Of a stretch of DNA of 64,000 nucleotides, positions 15,566-23,344 are shown one piece after another. This DNA is from Bacteroidota bacterium (lineage in GTDB: Bacteria; Bacteroidota; Ignavibacteria; Ignavibacteriales; Ignavibacteriaceae), in assembly GCA_020161395.1 (NCBI GenBank), contig JAIUOE010000009.1:1-64000 (forward strand), given 5' to 3'. The translations under genes were made by a program, and so were the position numbers. Position 1 is the stretch's first letter, and each line of letters begins with the position of its first letter. The notes below the pieces were generated by a model, which was given only the letters and a program-made list of their open reading frames with translations, had not been told where the DNA came from and did not search any database.

Positions 15566-16765
15566 ATGGTAAAAGAGATAAGATCCCTGTATAATGCAGG
15601 ATTTACGGAAGAGAGATACAATTCGTTTATTGGAGATTTGAACACTGCTGCCGGGGTGAAACTCGATTTCAGGGTGTGTGAAACTCCCTTGTTCCTCTCG
15701 GATGAACTGACAAAGACTTTGGAGAAGGCGTGTGCCGAACTTATCGGACAGCTTGATACCGATGAGTACAGAAAGTATGCCGAGGCTTCAATTCCGGAAG
15801 GGCTGGCGGTTCCGAACCGTGCTGATCACCCTGTCTTTTTGCAGATAGATTTCGCAATTTGCGATGATGGCAAAGGTGGATTTATTCCCAAACTGATCGA
15901 GCTTCAGGGTTTCCCCTCGCTTTACGGCTTTCAGGTCTATTATGATGATGTTTTCCTGCGGCATTTCGAGGTTCCCGAAAATTATACTGCCTACTACAGC
16001 GGTCTCAGTCGAGATTCGTATGTGGAACTGTTGCGAAAAACCATTCTCGGTGACTCAAATCCTGAAAATGTGATTCTTCTTGAAATTGAACCGGACAAAC
16101 AGAAAACCCTGATCGATTTTGTTGTTACCGAACAATTAACGGGCGTAAAACCTGTGTGCATTACCGATGTCATCAAAAAAGGGAGACAACTCTTCTATAA
16201 ATCTGGTGACAGGGAAGTGCTGATCGAACGGATTTACAACAGGGTGATATATGACGAATTGTTCAGAAAAGATGTGAAAGCTGCTTTTTCATTTCAGGAT
16301 GACCTGGATGTGCGCTGGGTTGGGCATCCCGACTGGTTTTTCCTCATCAGCAAATATTCCCTTCCATATCTCAAAGGGGAATATGTGCCCGAGTGCCACT
16401 TCCTTTCCGACTTGAAGGAGTATCCCGCTGATCTAGAGAATTTTGTGCTCAAACCCCTCTTTTCATTTGCGGGTCTGGGTGTTGAAGTGGAAGTAACAAA
16501 AGAACTTCTTGATTCGAAAACGGAGAGGGAAAACTACATTCTGCAAAGAAAAATAGAGTATGCCCCGCTGATTCTCACCCCCGAAGGCTACTCAAAATGT
16601 GAAATAAGAATGATGTTTCTGTGGAATGAAAAACCCGTCCTTGTGAACAATCTCACCCGCTTCTCAAAAGGAAAAATGATGGGTGTCGATTTCAACAAAA
16701 ACAAAACATGGGTGGGATCGGCAACGGCGTATCATCCAAAGCAGGTATTAGGTATTAGGTATTAA
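15566..16765 (+). CDS. ATP-grasp-like protein of unknown substrate
   Basis: A 399-residue cytosolic protein. The C-terminal third has ATP-grasp-like features: FVLKPLFSFAGLGVEVEV (about 291-308), followed by YILQRKIEYAPL and KCEIRMMFLW. The N-terminal part (LQIDFAICDDGKGGFIPKLIELQGFPSLYGFQ) resembles the substrate half of circularly permuted ATP-grasp enzymes, so this may be a permuted ligase. It belongs with the ATP-grasp and GCS2 genes upstream. The last six residues (VLGIRY) and the stop codon are encoded by the GGTATTA array D1, so the natural C-terminus has been replaced or extended by repeat sequence. Confidence 0.72.
   Translation: MVKEIRSLYNAGFTEERYNSFIGDLNTAAGVKLDFRVCETPLFLSDELTKTLEKACAELIGQLDTDEYRKYAEASIPEGLAVPNRADHPVFLQIDFAICDDGKGGFIPKLIELQGFPSLYGFQVYYDDVFLRHFEVPENYTAYYSGLSRDSYVELLRKTILGDSNPENVILLEIEPDKQKTLIDFVVTEQLTGVKPVCITDVIKKGRQLFYKSGDREVLIERIYNRVIYDELFRKDVKAAFSFQDDLDVRWVGHPDWFFLISKYSLPYLKGEYVPECHFLSDLKEYPADLENFVLKPLFSFAGLGVEVEVTKELLDSKTERENYILQRKIEYAPLILTPEGYSKCEIRMMFLWNEKPVLVNNLTRFSKGKMMGVDFNKNKTWVGSATAYHPKQVLGIRY
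16744..16764. repeat. Period-7 array D1 (GGTATTA), left inverted arm of the S23 cassette
   Basis: Three perfect GGTATTA units in tandem, exact reverse complement of the TAATACC units in D2. The third unit supplies the stop codon of the ATP-grasp-like gene. It is followed by a degenerate stretch at 16771-16787 (GTAGCCGG, GAATTGGC) that resembles the GTAGCGGA/GAATCGGA words of array B1. Confidence 0.85.
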
Positions 16766-16781
16766 TTGAGGTAGCCGGGAA

Positions 16782-17141
16782 TTGGCGATGAATGCTTTAT
16801 CGGAAAAAAGTTTAAAGTTTGCAGTCCGGATATTTAAATTAGCAAAGCATCTGGATAGTAAAAAAGAATTTATTATCTCAAATCAGATTCTTAGATCAGG
16901 CACAAGCATTGGAGCTAATATAAGCGAAGCTCTTTATGCAGAATCAAAATTGGATTACATTCATAAGTATTCGATCGCCCAAAAAGAGTGTTCAGAAACC
17001 CTTTACTGGTTGATGATCCTTAATGAAACAAAAATTTTATCGACCGAAGAGTTTACAAGCATCAATGATGACTGTATAGAACTAATGAAACTTTTAGTAA
17101 AAACCTTGAAAACTCTTAAATCGAAAAAAAATAATACCTAA
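16782..17141 (+). CDS. S23/IVS-type four-helix-bundle protein (TIGR02436-like)
   Basis: A protein of 119 residues from TTG at 16782, or 117 from the likelier ATG at 16788. It matches the four-helix-bundle family first found in 23S rRNA intervening sequences and related to the Avd accessory protein of diversity-generating retroelements. FAVRIFKLAKHL, ILRSGTSIGANISEAL and AQKECSETLYWLMILNET are the family hallmarks. Family members form pentameric, positively charged barrels that bind nucleic acid; their cellular role is poorly known. No reverse transcriptase or variable repeat lies nearby. The last residues (NNT) and the stop codon come from array D2. Base composition is A+T-richer than the neighbours. 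Confidence 0.88.
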   Translation: MAMNALSEKSLKFAVRIFKLAKHLDSKKEFIISNQILRSGTSIGANISEALYAESKLDYIHKYSIAQKECSETLYWLMILNETKILSTEEFTSINDDCIELMKLLVKTLKTLKSKKNNT

Positions 17142-17159
17142 TACCTAATACCTAATACC
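17132..17159. repeat. Period-7 array D2 (TAATACC), right inverted arm of the S23 cassette
   Basis: Four perfect TAATACC units. The first two encode the end and stop codon (TAA at 17139-17141) of the S23-type gene. The stop of rseP, on the opposite strand, is 6 bases beyond the array. Confidence 0.88.
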
Positions 17160-17164
17160 TTCTC

Positions 17165-18538
17165 TCATTTTCCAAAAATATCATTATAGATAACAAACGC
17201 CATCAAGCCGATAAGGAGCGCCATGCCGGTATTCATTATGCGGAGCTTGATTTTGAGGGGGATTTCCCGTTTGATTATCGATTCGATGATAATGAAAACG
17301 AGATGACCACCGTCAAGTACGGGAATCGGGAAAAGGTTGAATATTGCAAGGCTGAGCGAAAGCATCGCGATGAAATAGAGGAATCCCGACATTCCTTTGT
17401 CTGCGGAATCGGCAGCTATCTGGGCGATTTTTACGGGACCGCCGAAAGCTTTTCCGAACGCCACATCTCCTGAAATAACCTTGCCAAGCATCGAGAAGGT
17501 AAGAACAGTAACTGAACCGATCTGTTCGATGCTTTTGCCGCCTGCCTCAAAGAAACCATAGTTGTAGCTTGTAAACATGGTGGTATCGGATTTTCCACCG
17601 AGTGCGATTCCGGCTTTCCATGCTCCAGCTTCATCCTGTTTCGGGGTCACAGCAATTGCGAGTGTGTCTTTACCTCTTAGGATTGTAAAATCAACAGGTT
17701 TCCCTTTGGAATGGGAGATAATGTCGATAACCTGAGTAACCGAATTTACGGGTTCGCTGTTCAGAGCGAGGATTTTGTCTTTTGGTTTTATGCCCGCTTT
17801 GCCCGCAGGGGTTGAGGCATCTGTATTGTCAACGAAAGGTTCGGTTTTATCGAGGATCGGGAAAAGGGGACCCTTCGACTCATCCTTCGGCACATTTTGT
17901 TTGGGAATTGTAACTGTCTTCTTTTCGCCATTGCGTTCAAATTCCACTGTTATATCCCTGCCTGCGTTGTGAATCAGAACCTGTTCGCTAATTTCGTGGA
18001 GATATTTAATTTTGTTGTTGTTGATGGCGGTAATCAAATCACCTTTCTGGAATCCGTGCTTTTCAGCGAGTGATTCCTTTGGGATGTAGTTGAGACCTCT
18101 TACCTCAACCAGTTGTTTTCCCATCGAGATGTTCATTCCCCAGAAGATGACCACTGCGAGGAGGATATTCATAAGAATTCCACCGAGGATAACAAATATC
18201 TTTGCAGGTGCAGATTTCGACCTGAATTCGTAGGATTTTGGTTCGGTCTGAGCATATTCTGCATCAAGACTTTCATCCACCATGCCCGAGATTTTCACAT
18301 AACCTCCGAGCGGAAGCCAGCAGAGTCTGTAGTCGGTGTAGCCTTCGAGGTCAAGATCTTCGGGAAGTGCGCCAAAAGAGAGTCCGCGGTTTTTGCTCCA
18401 TCCGACAACTCTTCTTCCAAATCCTATGGCAAACGCCTCGGTTCTCATTCCCGTCATTTTGGCGGCAAGGAAGTGACCGAGTTCATGCACAAAAACAAGA
18501 ACTGCTATAGTGATTATAAAATAAATTACTTCTTGCAT
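17165..18538 (-). CDS. rseP: RIP/site-2 zinc metalloprotease
   Basis: A 457-residue intramembrane protease of family M50B. The catalytic HELGH is in the first membrane helix (18-22), and the third zinc ligand lies in the C-terminal PVLDGGH motif near 407. Two PDZ-like domains lie between (about 135-215 and 225-310; KAGIKPKDKILALN is the second carboxylate-binding loop). Such proteases cleave anti-sigma factors and leftover signal peptides in the inner membrane. The gene is 16 bases downstream of dxr, the usual dxr-rseP pairing of many bacteria, and is probably the last gene of a three-gene minus-strand operon. Confidence 0.92.
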   Translation of the reverse strand: MQEVIYFIITIAVLVFVHELGHFLAAKMTGMRTEAFAIGFGRRVVGWSKNRGLSFGALPEDLDLEGYTDYRLCWLPLGGYVKISGMVDESLDAEYAQTEPKSYEFRSKSAPAKIFVILGGILMNILLAVVIFWGMNISMGKQLVEVRGLNYIPKESLAEKHGFQKGDLITAINNNKIKYLHEISEQVLIHNAGRDITVEFERNGEKKTVTIPKQNVPKDESKGPLFPILDKTEPFVDNTDASTPAGKAGIKPKDKILALNSEPVNSVTQVIDIISHSKGKPVDFTILRGKDTLAIAVTPKQDEAGAWKAGIALGGKSDTTMFTSYNYGFFEAGGKSIEQIGSVTVLTFSMLGKVISGDVAFGKAFGGPVKIAQIAADSADKGMSGFLYFIAMLSLSLAIFNLFPIPVLDGGHLVFIIIESIIKREIPLKIKLRIMNTGMALLIGLMAFVIYNDIFGK

Positions 18539-18554
18539 TAAATTATTCGCTCCT

Positions 18555-19697
18555 TCAATGTAAACTCAGTGCGAGTTTTCTTGTTTTTTGGTCTGTTTCA
18601 TAAACTGTCGGAAGGTCGGGCGATTTTTCAACCGCAATTTTGTCGAGACACTTCCTTATTAAAGCAGGAATACCGGTAAAACCGATTTCCTTGTCTAAAA
18701 ACTTCTGAACTGCAATCTCGTTTGCAGCATTAACGATACACGGGGCAGTTCCGCCTGCTTCGAGGGCATCGTAGGCGATGGCGAGACAGTCGAATTTCTC
18801 TTTGTCGGGTGGAAAGAAGTTCAGTGTGCCTATGAGAGGGAAGTTGTTTTTTACAAAATCCGCACCAATTCTCTTTGGATATGTCATCGCATATTGAATC
18901 GGCAGCTTCATATCGGGTACACTCAACTGTGCTTTTACCGATCCGTCAACAAACTCAATCATTGAATGAATAATCGACTGGGGATGTACCACCACATCAA
19001 GTTTGTCTGCCTTCAGGTCAAAGAGCCAGCGGGCTTCGATCAGTTCGAGTCCCTTGTTCATAAGAGTAGCTGAATCAATCGTTATTTTTGCGCCCATTTT
19101 CCATGTCGGATGTTTTAGAGCCTGCTCGACTGTAACCTTTTCAATTTCCTCTTTGGTAAACCGGAGAAAGGGACCACCCGAGGCGGTAAGAATTATCCTG
19201 CTGATCTCGTTTACATGCTCACCTATGAGACACTGAAAGATGGCAGAATGTTCCGAATCGACGGGTATCATTTCAGAATCGTACTCGCTGCAGAGTCCTT
19301 TTATATGCTCACCGGCAACCACAAGGGTTTCCTTGTTGGCGAGGGCGATTCTCTTCCCTTTTTTTATCGCTTCAACTGTGGGTCTGAGACCGGAAAATCC
19401 GACAACCGCACCGACGAAGACATCGTAGTCTATTTCAGTTGCAAGGTCGGAGAGACCCTCCTCGCCTGCGAAAACCTTCACTTCCGGACTGATCCGGGAC
19501 CTCAAAACCGCCGCAGCCTCTTTATCCACAACGCAGACAGCTTCAGGCTTGAACTCGGCTATCTGAGCTTCGAGAAGATCAATTTTGTTGTTTACACTTA
19601 AGGCTGTTACTTTAAATTGATCTTTCAGGTGGCGCACCACTTCGAGAGTGTTTACGCCGATGGACCCCGAGGAGCCCAGAATTGCAATTTTTTGCAT
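18555..19697 (-). CDS. dxr: 1-deoxy-D-xylulose 5-phosphate reductoisomerase
   Basis: A 380-residue enzyme of the non-mevalonate isoprenoid pathway. It converts DXP to 2-C-methyl-D-erythritol 4-phosphate using NADPH and a divalent metal. The NADPH-binding motif GSSGSIG is at residues 8-14. PVDSEHSAIFQCL (about 146-158) carries metal and substrate residues; ASGGPF and NKGLELIEA are further family blocks. The length is normal. The gene is 7 bases downstream of the predicted membrane protein gene and 16 bases upstream of rseP. Confidence 0.95.
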   Translation of the reverse strand: MQKIAILGSSGSIGVNTLEVVRHLKDQFKVTALSVNNKIDLLEAQIAEFKPEAVCVVDKEAAAVLRSRISPEVKVFAGEEGLSDLATEIDYDVFVGAVVGFSGLRPTVEAIKKGKRIALANKETLVVAGEHIKGLCSEYDSEMIPVDSEHSAIFQCLIGEHVNEISRIILTASGGPFLRFTKEEIEKVTVEQALKHPTWKMGAKITIDSATLMNKGLELIEARWLFDLKADKLDVVVHPQSIIHSMIEFVDGSVKAQLSVPDMKLPIQYAMTYPKRIGADFVKNNFPLIGTLNFFPPDKEKFDCLAIAYDALEAGGTAPCIVNAANEIAVQKFLDKEIGFTGIPALIRKCLDKIAVEKSPDLPTVYETDQKTRKLALSLH

Positions 19698-19704
19698 TAA
19701 ACCG

Positions 19705-20196
19705 TTATAAAAAATATCGTGAAAAAGCCATTAATATGTTGAGAATCACCAGAGTGTTAATGCTGATATCAACTCTTTTTAGTTTGCCCAAAAGCGTGTA
19801 GGCTTCTTCATTGAGGGGCTGGTCTGACTTTAAGCCGGGCAGAAGAAGACCTTTAATCTTCTTTGCTGAAGGAATCATCACCGCACCGATAAGAATGAGG
19901 ATGATGACCATTACAAACTGTTTTGTGTAGAGCCAGTGATTCGCACCGCTCGCAAACTTGAAAAATCCGTAATCCATCGAAAGAGAGAGGTATAAACCGG
20001 TAAGAAGTACTCCCATTGAACCGATTATTCCGATAAGATTCAGCGAGCTGATCCATGTCAGAATAAGCCCTTTTTCCTCGGGCATCCCCTTTGCATTATT
20101 GATTCTTGATCTAAGAATTATCCCGTAAACAAGAAGTGAAAGCCACAGACCTGCACTAACTATATGTACGATTTTTAATATTGGTATTAACGGCAT
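19705..20196 (-). CDS. Small four-helix integral membrane protein
   Basis: A 163-residue membrane protein of unknown function, taking the start at 20196 (MPLIPILKIVHIVSAG), which is preceded by AGGAAAA on the minus strand. An upstream in-frame ATG at 20244 would add 16 non-conserved-looking residues. Four membrane helices are apparent (about 1-25, 40-65, 85-105 and 140-160). The KIVHIVSAGLWLS start and the distribution of His residues recall CopD/DUF2269-type membrane proteins. It heads the dxr-rseP operon. Confidence 0.7.
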   Translation of the reverse strand: MPLIPILKIVHIVSAGLWLSLLVYGIILRSRINNAKGMPEEKGLILTWISSLNLIGIIGSMGVLLTGLYLSLSMDYGFFKFASGANHWLYTKQFVMVIILILIGAVMIPSAKKIKGLLLPGLKSDQPLNEEAYTLLGKLKRVDISINTLVILNILMAFSRYFL

Positions 20197-20318
20197 CCGT
20201 TTTTCCTGTTTGTTAAGAAACTGACTTGTAAGAATAAACAACAAATATACGAAAAAGTTTCATTATGGAACTTAAGGGTATAAAAAAAGGGGGAGAAAGG
20301 GAGACGGGAAAGCCCCTT

Positions 20319-20352
20319 AAAAAAAAGTGGCACCCGAAAAATCAGATGCCAC
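20319..20352 (-). terminator. Intrinsic terminator of the S8 protease gene
   Basis: On the minus strand the stem GTGGCA/TGCCAC (20327-20332 with 20347-20352, 14-base loop) is followed by eight T residues (A-run 20319-20326 on the plus strand). Array E lies between it and the protease stop codon. Confidence 0.75.
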
Positions 20353-20356
20353 AAAT

Positions 20357-20396
20357 ATTATTGCATTATTGGATTACTGCATTATTGCATTACTTC
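20357..20396. repeat. Period-8 array E (ATTATTGC words)
   Basis: Five units in phase (ATTATTGC, ATTATTGG, ATTACTGC, ATTATTGC, ATTACTTC). The last unit contains the stop codon of the minus-strand S8 protease gene (TAA, complement of 20390-20392). Same word set as arrays F, G1 and G2. Confidence 0.85.
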
Positions 20397-23245
20397 AAAA
20401 GCAGCATTTTCATTTTTTGTGAGAAGGCTCCTGCTTTCATTTCGTAGAAGTAGATTCCCGAGCTGAGAGCTTTTGCATCGAATGAAGCCTCGTAGACTCC
20501 TTTGTCCATTTCGCGGTTGATGATTTCGGTGACCATGTTGCCGAGAATGTCATATACTTTTATGCTTACCAGACCGGGAGCTGCAACCGAGAATTTGATT
20601 TTGGTCTCGGGATTGAACGGGTTTGGATAGTTCTGGAAGAGTGCGAATGAAGCGGGCACCACATCCTGAACTTCCTTTACGGAAGTGATCACACCCCATT
20701 TTAGTCTGGCGTTTGCTATTGCATTGTCGAGGGTGGCATCGGAGTTTCCGGCTGCGAGTGCGAATGCCAGTTCGATGCTGTCACCGGGTGCTATGTTGAA
20801 AGGTCCGCCACCGACTACATGGGAAATGTCGCCGGGACCAATCTGCGATGTTGTTACGCCCGTTGAAAGGGAGTTAAATTTCTCGAGGTCGGTGTAGCCG
20901 TCATAAACATTTATTCCACCGACGGAACCGTCATTCATGATCGGTCTGAAGAGATAGTTGGTACCGCTTATGAACGCAGCGGCAACTTTCGTGGTGAAAG
21001 AGGCACTGTTGTTCCAGACTTTTCCGTAGTTACCTGCGGCATTCCATTCTGTTCTGTCACCTGATCCGTCGATAAGATCCCAGTCGAAATAGAGACCCGC
21101 ATAGAGTCCGTTAACTGCCAGTTGTGAAGTGTTTTTTACTGTGTAGCGAACGATTACGAAGTCCTCATCGCTGGTGGCGGAATAGTTGTATGACCGCTGC
21201 TTAACCTGAAGTCCGAGTTTCGAACCACCTGCAAGATTGTCGTTGAAGGCACCGTATCCCTCGACATCAGCTTTTACACCCGGTATTTTAAGTGAGAAGG
21301 GGATTTCAGACTGAAAGTCTTTGTCCTGCACATTCTGGGTCTGTCCTCTTGCGGCATTAATTACCTGATTTGCTGCTGTTGAAAGCATGAGTGCACCTTC
21401 AAAAAGCATGTTGCTTTCGCCGTCGTAAACGAAGCCTTTCCCTTTTGAGTTGGTCGGGTAGTCGGCATATCCAAGATTACCGGTGCTGGTGACTGTTACG
21501 GCAACTTTGTTTCCGACTGTTGTGGCATAAGTGGGGTTACCAATTGTTGTAATCCACTGAAAATCTGTGTAGGGGCTGTCGTTCATATCAAGAATGAATG
21601 AAAGTTCCGAGTTTTCAGGGGCAGTGGTTGATATTGTAAACTGAAACAGACTTCCGGTATTGTCGAAAATATCACCCGACTGCTTTGCACCGAAAGAAAC
21701 TGTCGGATTCGCAGTTACCGTTGCATTTGCTGTTTTGCTTACGAGGGTAACATTCAGATTGCTGACGGGATTAAGGATGTTTTTAAATTTTACAAATACA
21801 GTAATAGTTTCACCACGCTGGAAAATGCCGTCGTTGTTGCCTGTAACTGCATCGGAAAATACTGTTTCGATCGCTCTTACCGACTTAAAATCGTTTGACT
21901 GGAGAGAGCGCTGGGCGTTAATTCTTCCTTTTCCGAGGAGGAGGGCATACGAAGGATTAAGATTGTCGATGTTATCGGTGGAAACCCTTACTTTTTCGGC
22001 TGCCTGAAGGGGAGTGAGATTCGGGAACTGTGCCATCGTGAGGGCTACAAGTCCTGCAGTAATTGGTGAAGCCATTGAGGTGCCGCTGAGGCTTGCGTAG
22101 GTGTTATCCTGCCATGTGTTGTAGATGCTGCTTCCGGGGGAGGCAACATCGACATAGGTGCCGTAGTTTGAGAATGACGACCTTAGATCGGAGGATGTGG
22201 TGCTCGCAACGCCCATTACATTGTTGTATGCAGCGGGATAGAACGGATCCCTGAGGGAAGAGTTTCCTGCCGCCGAGACGACTACTGATCCGAGAGCCGT
22301 AACATCATTTATGATATTTTGTCCGAGAAGTGAATAACCGCCACCTCCCCAACTGCAGTTTATTACTTTTGCACCGTTTTGGGCTGCATAGAGGAGTCCT
22401 TCATAACCGTAAACGATGTAGGGGGAGCCTGAAGAGGGGTCTCTCTGGTCGTTTCTGGAGGTTTTAACAGCCATCACCTTTGAGTTGAAACCGATACCGG
22501 AAACGCCAACATTATTGTTGGTTACGGCACTTGCACATCCTGCGACATGTGTTCCGTGGTCGGGCTGGTCTTCCATCGGGTTGTTGTCTGGCGTGCCGTT
22601 CAAGCCGCCGAAATCCCATCCGCGATAATCGTCGATATAGCCGTTGTTGTCGTCGTCAATTCCGTTGCTTTCGATCTCGCCCGGGTTAATCCAGATGTTA
22701 CCGGCGAGGTCGGGGTGGTTCCAGTCAACGCCTGTATCATCAATTCCAATGACGATTGAAGGGGAGCCCTGGTTGATGTCCCATGCTTCAGCAGCTTTGA
22801 TTTTCGGGAGATACCACTGGGTGTTGTACGAAGGGTCGTTAGGTACAAATCCCGTTTTATAGACGATTCTGGGCTCGATCCACTCGATTTCAGCAACTTT
22901 TGAAAGTTTTGATGCTGCAAATTCGGGATCGATATCGGCGGAGTATTTGACCGAAATTATTCTTTCGATTCCGTTGACAGAGGAAGCCATCGCTTTTGGC
23001 GGGAAGAGTGTCTTAGTCGATTTCACATTAAGGAAATCCATTTTTTCTGCGAGTGAAGAGGAAAGTGTCGCCACTCCCTGTGCATCAGTTGCCGGGGCAA
23101 AACGGAATTTGACTATCAGTTCGTTCGAAAGATAATCAACATTTCCTTTAGAGATTACTCTCTGTGGAACCTGTTGTGCGGTGATCGCAAAAACGATAAA
23201 AAGGGACAAAAAGACGGCTTTTTTAACCGCGGAAAAGAAAAACAT
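20390..23245 (-). CDS. Secreted S8 subtilisin-like serine protease with T9SS sorting domain
   Basis: A 951-residue protein with a signal peptide (about 1-23), a short inhibitor-like propeptide (about 30-130), and a subtilase domain with intact triad: D170 (DDTG), H230 (HGTHVAG) and S390 (GTSMASP). The oxyanion Asn is N328 (AAGNSS). An acidic insert NGIDDDNNGYIDD near 194-206 looks calcium binding. Beta-sandwich regions follow from about 450 to 860, and the last 85 residues are a T9SS C-terminal domain with QNYPNPFNPETKI. It should be a cell-surface or extracellular endoprotease. The gene is monocistronic, with array E at its stop codon and a terminator after that. Confidence 0.93.
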   Translation of the reverse strand: MFFFSAVKKAVFLSLFIVFAITAQQVPQRVISKGNVDYLSNELIVKFRFAPATDAQGVATLSSSLAEKMDFLNVKSTKTLFPPKAMASSVNGIERIISVKYSADIDPEFAASKLSKVAEIEWIEPRIVYKTGFVPNDPSYNTQWYLPKIKAAEAWDINQGSPSIVIGIDDTGVDWNHPDLAGNIWINPGEIESNGIDDDNNGYIDDYRGWDFGGLNGTPDNNPMEDQPDHGTHVAGCASAVTNNNVGVSGIGFNSKVMAVKTSRNDQRDPSSGSPYIVYGYEGLLYAAQNGAKVINCSWGGGGYSLLGQNIINDVTALGSVVVSAAGNSSLRDPFYPAAYNNVMGVASTTSSDLRSSFSNYGTYVDVASPGSSIYNTWQDNTYASLSGTSMASPITAGLVALTMAQFPNLTPLQAAEKVRVSTDNIDNLNPSYALLLGKGRINAQRSLQSNDFKSVRAIETVFSDAVTGNNDGIFQRGETITVFVKFKNILNPVSNLNVTLVSKTANATVTANPTVSFGAKQSGDIFDNTGSLFQFTISTTAPENSELSFILDMNDSPYTDFQWITTIGNPTYATTVGNKVAVTVTSTGNLGYADYPTNSKGKGFVYDGESNMLFEGALMLSTAANQVINAARGQTQNVQDKDFQSEIPFSLKIPGVKADVEGYGAFNDNLAGGSKLGLQVKQRSYNYSATSDEDFVIVRYTVKNTSQLAVNGLYAGLYFDWDLIDGSGDRTEWNAAGNYGKVWNNSASFTTKVAAAFISGTNYLFRPIMNDGSVGGINVYDGYTDLEKFNSLSTGVTTSQIGPGDISHVVGGGPFNIAPGDSIELAFALAAGNSDATLDNAIANARLKWGVITSVKEVQDVVPASFALFQNYPNPFNPETKIKFSVAAPGLVSIKVYDILGNMVTEIINREMDKGVYEASFDAKALSSGIYFYEMKAGAFSQKMKMLLLK

Positions 23246-23344
23246 TTGTTACTCGATTATAGTTGAAGGGAAATGTAAATTTCTGCATTTATTCTGTAAA
23301 ATACAAGGGGATATTTAATTGGTAAAAACAACAGATATACTCGA

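Larger units (their letters stand above)
16744..17159. mobile_element. Candidate mobile cassette: S23-type gene bracketed by inverted TAATACC arrays
   Basis: Array D1 (16744-16764) and array D2 (17132-17159) are inverted repeats with at least 21 bp of perfect complementarity and 367 bases between. The space is filled by a single S23-type four-helix-bundle gene. This matches the plan of intervening sequences in 23S rRNA, where the S23 gene lies in the loop of a long stem. Mobility is inferred from the inverted ends, from the array truncating the neighbouring gene, and from unaccompanied copies of the same word elsewhere (B3, B4). No transposase or target-site duplication is visible. Confidence 0.45.

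Noticed and set aside
16782-17141. Diversity-generating retroelement, since S23 proteins are related to Avd
   Set aside because: No reverse transcriptase, template repeat or variable repeat is seen nearby.
16744-17159. True 23S rRNA intervening sequence
   Set aside because: The cassette is between protein genes and no rRNA sequence flanks it.
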